From: Gulosibacter molinativorax
Lineage (GTDB): Bacteria; Actinomycetota; Actinomycetes; Actinomycetales; Microbacteriaceae
DNA: 64,000 nucleotides
Assembly: GCF_003010915.2 (NCBI RefSeq)
Contig: NZ_CP028426.1
Span: 2,604,001 to 2,668,000, forward strand
Direction of reading: 5' to 3'
Shown here in pieces: positions 36,015 through 44,934 of this stretch. The first letter of the stretch is position 1, and each line of letters begins with the position of its first letter. The notes under the pieces are model-generated. The model saw only the letters and a program-made list of their open reading frames with translations. It was not told the origin of the DNA and made no database searches. A program made the position numbers and the translations under genes.

Positions 36015-37415
36015 ATGACGATTACGCACCTTGGTGCAGAAGCACGCGACCGCTCCAGGGAGGCGCAGGACGGCCCACGCACACCTCCTCACGATCTGCT
36101 CGCCGAGCAGTCGGCGCTCGGCGGCATGCTGCTCTCGAAGGATGCGGTGGCCGACGTCGTCGAAGAGGTGCGCGGCACCGACTTCTACATTCCGAAGCAC
36201 GAGATCATCTTTGACGCGATGCACACGCTCTACGCGGCGGGTGAACCGACCGACGTCATCGCGGTCACTGACCAGCTCACCAAGTCGGGTGATCTGCAGC
36301 GGGCCGGTGGCGCCGAGTATCTCCACACTCTCGCGGGTATCGTCCCCACCGCGGCCAACGCGGGGTACTACGCCAGCATTGTCGCCGAGCGGGCGGTACT
36401 TCGCCGCCTCGTCGAGGCCGGCACCCGCATCGTGCAGATGGGTTACGGCGCCGAGGGTGAGGTCGTCGAGCTCGTCAACCAGGCGCAGGCCGAGATCTAC
36501 GGCGTCACCGGTGGCGTCGAGACGGAAGACTACGTACCGCTGAGCGATGCGCTGCTCGACGCGCTCGGGGAGATCGACGCGGCGCAGAACCGTGACGGCA
36601 CGATGACCGGCGTGCCGACCGGGTTCCGTGACCTCGACGCCCTCACGAACGGTCTCCACGCCGGCCAGCTCATCATCATTGCGGCGCGTCCGGGTCTCGG
36701 TAAGTCGACGTTCGCGCTTGACCTTTGCCGCAGCGCGGCGGTGCACGAAAAGCAGCCCGCGATCTTCTTCTCACTCGAAATGAGTCGCGCGGAGATCGCG
36801 ATGCGTCTGATCTCGGCCGAGGCCAACGTTAAGCTGCAGCACATGCGCACCGGCAAGGTGTCGGACGACGACATGCAGCGGATCGTGCGCACGCAGGGCG
36901 ACATCAACGATTCGCCGCTCTACATCGACGATTCCCCGAATATGACCCTCGTCGAGATTCGCGCGAAGTGCCGCCGGCTCAAGCAGAAGTACGGTCTCAA
37001 GCTCATCGTCATCGACTACCTGCAGCTCATGACCTCGGGTAAGCGCGTCGAATCGCGTCAGCAGGAGGTTTCGGAGTTCTCGCGTGCCCTGAAGCTCCTC
37101 GCGAAGGAGCTCGAGGTGCCCGTGATCGCGCTGTCGCAGCTGAACCGTAACTCTGAGCAGCGCGCCGACAAGAAGCCCGCGGTGAGCGACCTGCGTGAAT
37201 CAGGTTCGCTCGAGCAGGACGCCGACATGGTCATCCTGCTGCACCGCGAGGGTGCGTACGAGAAGGACCACCCGCGCGCATCCGAGGCGGACATCATCGT
37301 GGCCAAGCACCGTAACGGCCCGACGGACACGATCACCGTGCTCTTCCAGGGCCACCTCTCGAAGTTTGTCGACTACGCGCCGGGCATGGCGCCCGCGCAG
37401 AACATGGGGCCGTAG
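36015..37415 (+). CDS. dnaB: replicative DNA helicase DnaB
   Basis: 466 residues. The N-terminal domain starts PHDLLAEQSALGGMLLSKDAV. RecA-like motor: Walker A ARPGLGKSTFALDLC, AIFFSLEMSRAEIAMRL, Walker B LIVIDYLQLMTSG, ALSQLNRNSEQR, and VAKHRNGPTDT. No intein, unlike some mycobacterial copies. AGGAAGGAAGG precedes the ATG. It partners with DciA and DnaA encoded near oriC; the DnaA-box cluster in its upstream spacer suggests control by DnaA. Confidence 0.97.
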   Translation: MTITHLGAEARDRSREAQDGPRTPPHDLLAEQSALGGMLLSKDAVADVVEEVRGTDFYIPKHEIIFDAMHTLYAAGEPTDVIAVTDQLTKSGDLQRAGGAEYLHTLAGIVPTAANAGYYASIVAERAVLRRLVEAGTRIVQMGYGAEGEVVELVNQAQAEIYGVTGGVETEDYVPLSDALLDALGEIDAAQNRDGTMTGVPTGFRDLDALTNGLHAGQLIIIAARPGLGKSTFALDLCRSAAVHEKQPAIFFSLEMSRAEIAMRLISAEANVKLQHMRTGKVSDDDMQRIVRTQGDINDSPLYIDDSPNMTLVEIRAKCRRLKQKYGLKLIVIDYLQLMTSGKRVESRQQEVSEFSRALKLLAKELEVPVIALSQLNRNSEQRADKKPAVSDLRESGSLEQDADMVILLHREGAYEKDHPRASEADIIVAKHRNGPTDTITVLFQGHLSKFVDYAPGMAPAQNMGP

Positions 37416-37429
37416 GCGGGCCACCTGAT

Positions 37430-40069
37430 TTAGTCGCTCGGCGCGACCGCGAGGATGCCGTGGGCGCCGTGCTCGGCATCGACCATGAGGTGTGTGACGA
37501 ACGGGTAGTTGCCGGACTCCGGGAAGGTGAGTTCCACGAAGCCGCCCTGTCCGGGCAACAGGTCCATCGCCTGGGCACCGACCCCCGGGGTGTTGTCGAT
37601 CGAGTAGGCGCCCTCCTTCCACACGGTGTCGAATTGGCCGCCGATGACGTGGAAGGTCGAGGGTCGTTCGACGCCCGCATCCAGTACCCAGATGCGCACG
37701 CGTTCGCCGACGGTGGCCTCGAGCGGCGCGTGGTCGTATTGGTTCGCGTAGCCGTTGAACACGACGAGGTCGGGTGAGCGGTCCTCGATCTTGGCCGTGT
37801 CGACCTCACCGCCGGCGTGATCGCCGAGGTAGTACTCGCCCTGCACGAGCACGTAGCTGCGGTCCACCGCAGGCAGGACGTCGGGCTCAATCACGACCGC
37901 ACCGTACATCCCGTTGGCGATGTGTGCCGAGATCGGCGCCGTTGAGCAGTGGTACATCCAGATACCCGCGCGAGTCGCGGTGAAGGTGTACGTCAGCTGC
38001 TCGCCCGGCGGGATCGTTCGCATCGGCTCGTCGGGCGCGAACGCACCCGCATGGAAGTCAATCGAGTGGCCCATCGCCCCGTCATTGACGAGCGTGATGA
38101 TGAAGGTGTCACCAACGCGGCCGTGCAGGGTCGGACCGGGCGCGCTGCCGTTGTACACCCACAGCGTCTGCGTGACTCCCGGCGCTACCTCGATTTCCTG
38201 GTCGATCACAGTGAGGGTGACCTCGTGGGTGGCCGGCCCATCCTGATCCGGCAGGGGCGGGAGGCTCGCCTCGTAGGGCGCGAAGCCGGGGCCAGGGTCG
38301 GCGGCGAGATCGATGCCGGAGCCGTCGCTGCCGGATGCGCTGCTCGCTGATTCCTGCGTCGCTCCGGTCGCCTGGATGGTCAGGGTCATGCCCATTTGCC
38401 GGTGCCCGACGATTGAGCACCAGCCCTCCACGTCTGCGGTGATCACCCCGGCATCGATTGTGGCGGTCTCGCCGGGCGCGAGACGATCGCTCTTGACGCC
38501 GTTCGCGAGCACGAGATCGTGCACCTGGGTCGCATCCGTGTTCGTCAGCTCGATGACGAGGCGGTTGCCCGCGGGCACCTCGAGGACATTCGGGGTGAAG
38601 GTCATGTCGGCCGCATCGACCTGAACGGTCGTCACCGGCGCATCCGCATCGCCAGTCGCCCCAGAGCCCCAGCCCGCGCCGATCGGGTCGAGTGCCGCCG
38701 CGATGACCATCGCGAGGACGACCGTGATGAGCCCCGTCAGGGCCTGACCGGCACGGCGACCGGGCGCGATACCCGTGTCGGCCTTCGTGTCGGCCTTCGT
38801 CCGGACGACGCGGCCGGTGGATGCGCTTTCCTGCTTCGCCTTTCGCTGGGCCCGCATGGCCGCGAACATGACCACGAGGAACGAGCCCATCGCAAGCACG
38901 TACAGGATTGACGCCACGACGCGCATCAGGCTGGATACCGGCAGCGCGTAGACGACGAGGGAGGCATTCGCGACGGTCAGCCGGAGCGGGCCGAGGCGAT
39001 CGAATGCTTCGGTGCCGACGCGCACGGGACGCGGGCCGCCACCGAGGACGACGGGAATGAGGTAGCTCAGCGCGCCGACGAGCACCTGCGCCGCAAACCC
39101 GGCAGCGAGGTAGGGAACGAGGCTATAGACGAGCTCGCTGACGGTGGCAAAACCGGCGTCGGTCGCGAAGGCGACGATCGTGCCAACCAGCAGGACGGCG
39201 ACGCATCCGGCCCACCACGATAACGCGAGGCCCACCGACAGTGATGCGACGCTACGAGGCGGTGCGTTGCGCGCGGCGCGGGCGAGCGACATCCCGATCA
39301 TCCCGAGCCCTGCGAGGTATCCCGCGAGCCCGAGGGCGAGGAGCGGCAAGTTGGCCACGCCTGCCCCAAGCGCGGCGACCAGCACACCGATCGTCAGCGC
39401 GGGGAGGGCGCGCGAGGCCCACACTGGCGCGGCGTCGTCGGCTCGGGTGCGGAGAATGGTCGGCCAGAGCGTCACGACGGTGCCCGCAACCGTGATGCCC
39501 ACCCAGCCGAGGACGTTGATGAGGGCGTGCGAGAGGGAGAGCTGAGGCGCGGCATCACCTCGCGCGATGATGGCGCCGAGCACGCTGCCGATCGCCAGCA
39601 GGCTTGCCGAGGCCACGTAGTAGCGGACGGTCTTGCCAAACTTCCCCGGCAGGCTCCCGCGGGCGCGGCGGACGATCGCCAAAGCGTGCCACAACACCGC
39701 GGCCACGAGCGCGGACGCGCCGATCGCCGTGAGCGCCCAGACGCCTGTCGGCACGCCAATGAGCACGAGCACGGCGCCCAGGTTCGAAGCGGTGAGGCGG
39801 ATGTTCTGGAGCCGTTGGTCGCGCCGCGTCGCGCGGGTGCGCAGCAGCGCAAACGAGAAGTACTCGCTCCACGTGAGGATCGCGTGCGTGATCGCGCCGA
39901 GCAGCAGCAGGTGGATCATGAGCCAGCGCGGCTCCGGGAGATCTCGATGCGCGAAGATCGCGACGAGCGTGAGCAGGAGCCACAGCGCGGTCGGAATATC
40001 TCGCATGAACCGGAACCCGCGCCCCGGGGCCGCGTCGGTCTCGGCCGGTCGGGAAGGCGAGAGCGTCAT
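37430..40069 (-). CDS. copper nitrite reductase (NirK/AniA type) fused to membrane and cupredoxin domains
   Basis: 879 residues starting MTLSPSRPAETD. Residues ~25-405 form about 11-12 membrane helices with His-containing segments (IHLLLLGAITHAI), and another helix lies at ~442-460. Residues ~480-567 are a plastocyanin-like cupredoxin with type 1 copper ligands H517, C551, H556 and Met559/561. Residues ~614-879 are a two-domain NirK: H668, D671, H673, H707-C708, H716, M721, H807 and H860 match the type 1/type 2 copper and catalytic positions. Predicted to reduce nitrite to NO outside the membrane with electrons relayed through the fused domains. ATGA overlap with the upstream gene. Confidence 0.88.
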   Translation of the reverse strand: MTLSPSRPAETDAAPGRGFRFMRDIPTALWLLLTLVAIFAHRDLPEPRWLMIHLLLLGAITHAILTWSEYFSFALLRTRATRRDQRLQNIRLTASNLGAVLVLIGVPTGVWALTAIGASALVAAVLWHALAIVRRARGSLPGKFGKTVRYYVASASLLAIGSVLGAIIARGDAAPQLSLSHALINVLGWVGITVAGTVVTLWPTILRTRADDAAPVWASRALPALTIGVLVAALGAGVANLPLLALGLAGYLAGLGMIGMSLARAARNAPPRSVASLSVGLALSWWAGCVAVLLVGTIVAFATDAGFATVSELVYSLVPYLAAGFAAQVLVGALSYLIPVVLGGGPRPVRVGTEAFDRLGPLRLTVANASLVVYALPVSSLMRVVASILYVLAMGSFLVVMFAAMRAQRKAKQESASTGRVVRTKADTKADTGIAPGRRAGQALTGLITVVLAMVIAAALDPIGAGWGSGATGDADAPVTTVQVDAADMTFTPNVLEVPAGNRLVIELTNTDATQVHDLVLANGVKSDRLAPGETATIDAGVITADVEGWCSIVGHRQMGMTLTIQATGATQESASSASGSDGSGIDLAADPGPGFAPYEASLPPLPDQDGPATHEVTLTVIDQEIEVAPGVTQTLWVYNGSAPGPTLHGRVGDTFIITLVNDGAMGHSIDFHAGAFAPDEPMRTIPPGEQLTYTFTATRAGIWMYHCSTAPISAHIANGMYGAVVIEPDVLPAVDRSYVLVQGEYYLGDHAGGEVDTAKIEDRSPDLVVFNGYANQYDHAPLEATVGERVRIWVLDAGVERPSTFHVIGGQFDTVWKEGAYSIDNTPGVGAQAMDLLPGQGGFVELTFPESGNYPFVTHLMVDAEHGAHGILAVAPSD

Positions 40070-41346
40070 GGGGTGCCTCCGTCTGTGGCCGCGTCGCCTT
40101 GGCGGGCTGTGCTTGAGCTTCGGCCGGTACCGGCGCCGGTGCCTGTGTCTCTGCCTGTGCGGATGCCTGGGCCGATGCCTAGGTCGGTGTTGGATGCGCG
40201 GCTTGCTTTTCCTCCCGGCGCCCCGAGCAGCGCGCTCACGATCGCCGTCGCCGCAAACAGCAGGAGCGCCGCGACCCCGAGGCCCCCGCCGATCTGCCAG
40301 CCGAGCGTCAGCCCCAGCGCATCCCCGAGCCAGAGCCGGACGACCAGCGCGAGTTGCAGCAGCGCGATCGGCCCCCAGAATGCCGGCCGGTACGGCAGGG
40401 AAATGTGCAGCACGGCGGGCAGGATGGTCGTGGCGTGCGCCATGATCATCGAGAACGTGTAACCGAGGAAGATCGAGTGTGTGACCGCGTCGTAGGCGGG
40501 CTGGTGGCCGCTCGGGTCCCCTAACAGCAGGACGATGCCGGCGACCGTGAGCCAGGCGTAGCCGGCGAGGATGCATGCGGCCATGTACCTCGTGACACCC
40601 GTCGAGCGGATCGTGCGCCGCGCGATGTCGTGGCGAATAAGCCACCCGCACAGCGAGAGCAGCGAGATCCCGAGGAGAATCGCACCCGCATCCGGCATCA
40701 CGAGGCCGACGACGAGCGAGCCGGTGACGCCCCAGGCGTGACCGAGCAGGACTCCACCCGCGCGTGGGCCCATGGTGATGTGCGCGAGCTCCACCCGCTC
40801 GGCGGCGATGGTGAGCACCACGAAGCCGATGAGCCACGGTACGACGCGGGCCATACCGTCTTCGACGAGCCAAATGATGGCCCCGCAAAGTCCGAGCGCG
40901 GCGCCCAGCAGCTGCACGAGCAGCGGAGCATCGTATTGCCGGCGCCAGAGCGGAACGTAGACCAGCATGAATGCCGCGGCACCCGCGACGAGCACGGCCT
41001 TGCCGACCGTTAGCGGGACGGCCGAGGTGACGAGCAGGATCCCGCCGAGCCCAAGCAGTGCGGGCGCAACGAAACCCCACCAGCGGCCAAGCGCGGTGGC
41101 GCGCTCCAGCGCGATGAGCGTGCCGACGAATCCGAGCACGAGCAGCATCCCGTGCACGTTCGGCAGCCGTTCGGTCGTGAGCGGGGCGGGCACGCCGAGG
41201 AGGAGCAGCCCCGCGTCGAGCCCGAGGAGGAGAGCGACCGCGGCGGGCACGAGCCACGCGAGTCGCCACGACGGGCCACGGGTGGATGCACTGGTCGAGG
41301 ATGCGCTGGGTGCACCCAGCGACTCGGCACCCCGTTGGGAACTCAT
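40066..41346 (-). CDS. NnrS-like polytopic membrane protein
   Basis: 426 residues from ATG 41344-41346, which overlaps the regulator stop (ATGA). About 12 hydrophobic helices with conserved His positions: LPNVHGMLLVLGFVGTLIALERA, ELAHITMGPRAGG, DAVTHSIFLGYTFSMIMAHATTILPAVLHISLPYRP. This pattern is that of NnrS-type haem/copper-linked membrane proteins that accompany nitrite and NO metabolism. A Thr/Gly/Arg-rich low-complexity tail ends the protein. Exact role unknown; could handle NO stress or support copper-site assembly of the downstream reductase. Confidence 0.7.
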   Translation of the reverse strand: MSSQRGAESLGAPSASSTSASTRGPSWRLAWLVPAAVALLLGLDAGLLLLGVPAPLTTERLPNVHGMLLVLGFVGTLIALERATALGRWWGFVAPALLGLGGILLVTSAVPLTVGKAVLVAGAAAFMLVYVPLWRRQYDAPLLVQLLGAALGLCGAIIWLVEDGMARVVPWLIGFVVLTIAAERVELAHITMGPRAGGVLLGHAWGVTGSLVVGLVMPDAGAILLGISLLSLCGWLIRHDIARRTIRSTGVTRYMAACILAGYAWLTVAGIVLLLGDPSGHQPAYDAVTHSIFLGYTFSMIMAHATTILPAVLHISLPYRPAFWGPIALLQLALVVRLWLGDALGLTLGWQIGGGLGVAALLLFAATAIVSALLGAPGGKASRASNTDLGIGPGIRTGRDTGTGAGTGRSSSTARQGDAATDGGTP

Positions 41347-42044
41347 GCCGCTGGCCGTCCGGTGCCGCGCAGCCGCAGTATGCATACACCGTCGGCGGCG
41401 AAGGGTTCGAGCTCGGCGCTGACCGACGCATCCCGTGTGCGCGCGATCCCCTCGATCATGCCCTCGTGGACCGCGCAGATGACGTCGGCGTGCTGGGCCG
41501 CGGCGGTGAGGAGCGGGCAGGCGCGCAGGGCGATGGATGCGGTGTCTGCCTCGGGCGGTGCTGTGTCGCCTTCGTCGACCGGAGCGAAGCCCTGCTCGCG
41601 CATGACCTCGAGCACGAGGCCGCGGGGATCCGCACCTTTCGTCGCCGGGTCACAGCGATCGGCGGCGAGTCGTTCGCCCCACTGCACGCCCGATCTCCGG
41701 GCCTCACGAACGGGCTCCGACGCGGTGCGAAGCAGGGTCTCGGCGAGCGTGGTCGCGAGCCCCGCGTACGGGGATGCGTTCTGGGCGTCTAGCGCGCACC
41801 AGCGCACCGCGGGGCGACCCCGTCCGTGGGGAGACTGCTCGCGGCGAATGTGACCGTCAGCGACCAGGCGTTCGAGGTGTCCGCGAACGGTGTTCTCATG
41901 GAGGCCGGTCGCGGCGACGAGTTCGGCCGTTGTCGCATTGCCGCGGGTTTCGACCTCGCGCAGCAGGCGTTCGCGAGTCGGCGAGTGGCGTCGACCACCA
42001 GCGGTGCGACGAGACGGCGAGCGCGTCTCGGGCACCGAAGTCAT
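41343..42044 (-). CDS. winged-helix regulator with C-terminal cysteines (SufR/ArsR-like)
   Basis: About 233 residues. N-terminal DNA-binding domain: RERLLREVETRGNATTAELVAATGLHENTVRGHLERLVADGHIRREQ with a wing GRGRPAVRW. The C-terminal half has Cys in DRCDP, RACPLL, VICAVHEG and VCILRL; ACPLL...ICAVHEG is spaced as in SufR-like iron-sulfur regulators. ATG at 42044 or GTG at 42035 (better spaced from GGAGGG) is the likely start; a TTG further up lies in the operator palindrome. It is translationally coupled to the NnrS-like gene, so it probably controls the operon in response to NO or oxygen. Confidence 0.75.
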   Translation of the reverse strand: MTSVPETRSPSRRTAGGRRHSPTRERLLREVETRGNATTAELVAATGLHENTVRGHLERLVADGHIRREQSPHGRGRPAVRWCALDAQNASPYAGLATTLAETLLRTASEPVREARRSGVQWGERLAADRCDPATKGADPRGLVLEVMREQGFAPVDEGDTAPPEADTASIALRACPLLTAAAQHADVICAVHEGMIEGIARTRDASVSAELEPFAADGVCILRLRGTGRPAA

Positions 42045-42073
42045 CCCTCCGGAGTCGTCACTTTCCACGGAGT

Positions 42074-42089
42074 TAATTGTAATCAATTA
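42074..42089. promoter_or_regulatory. AT-rich operator-like palindrome before the nitrite-reductase operon
   Basis: TAATTG-TAAT-CAATTA is a perfect 6-4-6 inverted repeat in otherwise GC-rich sequence, 30 bases upstream of the regulator ATG. It is a natural autoregulatory site for the HTH protein. Confidence 0.6.
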
Positions 42090-42163
42090 CCGCAACGGTG
42101 AACATGGCTGGCTAGACGCCGGGTAACTTTCTTCGCGCGTCCGCGAAGCGGGTGGAAACGAGG

Positions 42164-42222
42164 AAGCGGTCCGATCAGTTCGATACGGTGACTGCGTCAC
42201 CTACTCACTGATCGGACCGCTT
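42164..42222 (-). terminator. nested hairpin terminator of clpC
   Basis: AAGCGGTCCGATCAGT (42164-42179) pairs perfectly over 16 bases with ACTGATCGGACCGCTT (42207-42222). The loop holds a second hairpin, GGTGAC/GTCACC (42187-42192 with 42196-42201), framed by TCGATAC and TACTC, which makes it a member of the REP-like family in this window. It is 17 bases past the clpC stop. Confidence 0.75.
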
Positions 42223-42238
42223 CGCTACTCGAAGACCG

Positions 42239-44797
42239 CTATGCCGCGATCATCTCCCGGCGGGCCGAGACGCGAAGGTGACCCTCCGCATCCACCGAGA
42301 CGTCGATCGCACCACCCTCGTCGACCTCCTCGTTCACGAGCAGGTCGGCCACGCGGTCATCGAGCTCTCGCTGGATGACGCGACGCAGCGGGCGGGCGCC
42401 GAACTCGGGCTCGTAGCCTTCCTCTGCGATCCATGCCACTGCGGCATCGTCGATGTGGAGCGCGATGCCCTGCGAGGCGAGGCGCGCAATCGACTTGCCC
42501 AGCTGCAGGCGCGCGATGTCCTGGAGCTGCTCGGGCTCGAGCTTCCGGAACAGCACCGTGTCATCGATGCGGTTCAGGAACTCGGGGCGCATGGCCTCGC
42601 GTAGCTTGCCCATCACCTTCTGGCGCATGTCGCGATCGGCATCCTCGGAGCGGCCGGTGGCGAAGCCGAGGGGCGCGCCCTTGGCCGCGATGAACTCGGA
42701 ACCGAGGTTCGAGGTCATGATGATGACGGTGTTGCGGAAGTCGACCGTGCGCCCCTGACCGTCGGTCAGGCGACCGTCGTCGAGCACCTGCAGCAGCAGG
42801 TTGAACACGTCCGGGTGCGCCTTCTCGATCTCGTCGAGCAGGACAACCGAGTACGGGCGACGGCGGACACGCTCGGTGAGCTGACCGGCCTCGTCGTAGC
42901 CGACGTATCCGGGAGGGGCGCCGACCAGACGCGACACGGTGTGCCGCTCGCCGAACTCGCTCATGTCGAAGCGGACCATTGCCGACTCGTCGTCGAACAG
43001 CGCTTCCGCTAGGGCCTTCGCGAGCTCGGTCTTACCGACGCCGGTGGGGCCAAGGACCAGGAAGCTGCCGACCGGTCGCGACGGGTCGCCCATGCCGGTG
43101 CGATTGCGTCGCACGGCCTTGGCTACCGCGGTCACCGCGTCGTCTTGGCCGACAACGCGGGCGTGCAGCTGCTCCTCGAGACGCGCGAGGCGGGTCTTCT
43201 CGGACTCGGTGAGGGATGCGGCCGGGATGCCCGTCGCGCGAGCGACGACCTCCGCGATCTGCTGCTCATCGACGGTGCGCGAGTCGGTGCCGGACGCCTT
43301 GCCAGCAGCCTGACCGTGCTGCGTAGCGACGTCAAGCTCGTGCGTAACCTCGGCGATTTGATCGCGAACCTTGCCCGCGCGCTCGAAATCCTCGGATTCG
43401 ATCGCGGCACGCTTGTCCGCCTCGAGCTCGCCAAGCCGGGCACGGAGCGCCTCAACATCGACGACCGGGCCGCGGCGCAGCGACAGCCGCGCGCCAGCCT
43501 GGTCGATGAGGTCGATGGCCTTGTCGGGCAGGAACCGGTCGCTGATGTAGCGGTCGGACAGCTCGACGGCGGCACGCAGCGCCTCGGGCGTGTAGGTCAC
43601 GCCGTGGTGCTTCGCGTACTGTCCTTGCAGGCCCTCGAGGATGCGAACTGCATCCTCGATTCCGGGCTCGCCAATCATCACGGGCTGGAAACGGCGCGCG
43701 AGCGCAGCATCCTTCTCGATCTTGCGGAACTCGGACAGCGTGGTGGCACCGACGAGGTGCAGTTCACCCCGCGCGAGGCGCGGCTTCAGGATGTTGCCGG
43801 CATCCATCGCGCCCGACTCGCCCGAGCCCCCGGCACCGACCACGGTGTGGAGCTCGTCGATGAACACGATGGTGTTGCCGCCGTCCGCTGCGATCTCGTC
43901 GATCGCGCCGGTCAGGCGCTCCTCGAAGTCACCGCGGTAGCGCGTGCCCGCGAGCATGCCCGCGAGGTCGAGCGAGATGACCCGCTTGCCCTTGAGCTGG
44001 GCGGGGACCTCGTCGGCCGCGATGGCCTGCGCGAGGCCCTCCGCGATCGCCGTCTTACCGACGCCGGCCTCACCAATCAGCACGGGGTTGTTCTTCGTGC
44101 GGCGGGCGAGGATCTCGATCGTCTGCTCGATCTCGCGAGCACGGCCGATGACCGGGTCGAGCTTGCCTTCGCGAGCTTCGGCCGTCAGGTCGAGCCCGAA
44201 CTTCTCGAGCACGGATCCCTCTTGGCCTGCGGGTGCGCCGGACTCGCCTTGCGCATCCGCACCCGCCTGAGCCTGCGCCTGGGCGCCCGCCTGTAGGGAG
44301 TCCTGCGTGATGCCCGCGGCGGCCAGAATTTGGCCGGCGGGGGAATCGTGGTTCATCACGAGTGCAAAGAAGAGGTGCTCCGGGTCGACATACGTCGAGC
44401 CGAAGGCGCGAGCGGCCTGGTAACCGTCGAGGAGCGTGCGCTGGGCCGAGCCCGTAAAGGACGGGTTCTCGACCTGACGGTCGCTCGACTCGGGCAGTCG
44501 CTGGTCGGCCGCATCCGCGATTGACTGCGGGTCGGCGCCGAGCTGCTTGACGTACGGCGCGATCGACTCATCGAGGATGATGACGCGCAGCAGGTGCAGC
44601 GCGTCCACCTCGGTGTGGCCGTGCTCGAGAGCATATTTCACGGCCTGGTTCACGAGCGCGTGAGAGCGCTTGCTGAGCAGGCGTGACATGTCCACGGATC
44701 GCCCGGATCGGCCCGAGCCCCGCCCCTGCAGGTAGCGGGAGAGGAACTCGTCGAAGGAGCCGTCCTGCGAACCATTGGGTCCGAAGAAAGTTGGCAT
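42239..44797 (-). CDS. clpC: ClpC/ClpB-type AAA+ unfoldase
   Basis: 852 residues. After a short Gly/Ser-rich leader, two Clp-N repeats ([30 protein letters not shown]). Two AAA+ modules: [16 protein letters not shown] with VFIDELHT, and [16 protein letters not shown] with [13 protein letters not shown]. The middle region is short and UVR-like ([20 protein letters not shown]), as in ClpC, not the long coiled M-domain of ClpB disaggregases. It unfolds proteins for ClpP. GGAGG precedes the ATG, and a HAIR operator lies just upstream, so heat control by HspR is expected. Confidence 0.9.
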   Translation of the reverse strand: MPTFFGPNGSQDGSFDEFLSRYLQGRGSGRSGRSVDMSRLLSKRSHALVNQAVKYALEHGHTEVDALHLLRVIILDESIAPYVKQLGADPQSIADAADQRLPESSDRQVENPSFTGSAQRTLLDGYQAARAFGSTYVDPEHLFFALVMNHDSPAGQILAAAGITQDSLQAGAQAQAQAGADAQGESGAPAGQEGSVLEKFGLDLTAEAREGKLDPVIGRAREIEQTIEILARRTKNNPVLIGEAGVGKTAIAEGLAQAIAADEVPAQLKGKRVISLDLAGMLAGTRYRGDFEERLTGAIDEIAADGGNTIVFIDELHTVVGAGGSGESGAMDAGNILKPRLARGELHLVGATTLSEFRKIEKDAALARRFQPVMIGEPGIEDAVRILEGLQGQYAKHHGVTYTPEALRAAVELSDRYISDRFLPDKAIDLIDQAGARLSLRRGPVVDVEALRARLGELEADKRAAIESEDFERAGKVRDQIAEVTHELDVATQHGQAAGKASGTDSRTVDEQQIAEVVARATGIPAASLTESEKTRLARLEEQLHARVVGQDDAVTAVAKAVRRNRTGMGDPSRPVGSFLVLGPTGVGKTELAKALAEALFDDESAMVRFDMSEFGERHTVSRLVGAPPGYVGYDEAGQLTERVRRRPYSVVLLDEIEKAHPDVFNLLLQVLDDGRLTDGQGRTVDFRNTVIIMTSNLGSEFIAAKGAPLGFATGRSEDADRDMRQKVMGKLREAMRPEFLNRIDDTVLFRKLEPEQLQDIARLQLGKSIARLASQGIALHIDDAAVAWIAEEGYEPEFGARPLRRVIQRELDDRVADLLVNEEVDEGGAIDVSVDAEGHLRVSARREMIAA

Positions 44798-44819
44798 TAG
44801 TTGACCTCCAACAGGAAAG

Positions 44820-44838
44820 TTGAGTGGATATGACTCAA
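44820..44838. promoter_or_regulatory. HAIR operator (HspR box) upstream of clpC
   Basis: TTGAGT-N7-ACTCAA matches the HspR-associated inverted repeat (CTTGAGT-N7-ACTCAAG) at 13 of 14 positions, missing only the left-most C. It lies 23 bases upstream of the clpC ATG, overlapping the promoter region. Confidence 0.8.
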
Positions 44839-44934
44839 GTAACGTAACAGCAGCCGTGTTCTATTCCCACCGTGTTCGATATCGGCGAAACTTGATGAAA
44901 ACGGGTTCGCAGCAGCGCAGCGAGGTGAGCGCGA

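Noticed and set aside
37430-40069. Loss of a NirK catalytic His (Gln in FHVIGGQF)
   Set aside because: The catalytic His corresponds to the first His of FHVIG, as in AniA, and is present (H807). The Gln position is not the catalytic one.
40070-41431. N-terminal extension of the nitrite-reductase frame (1333 codons in total)
   Set aside because: Residues before MTLSPSRPAE are Arg/Ala/His-rich noise in the wrong frame of the NnrS-like gene. The ATGA overlap at 40066-40069 fixes the true start.
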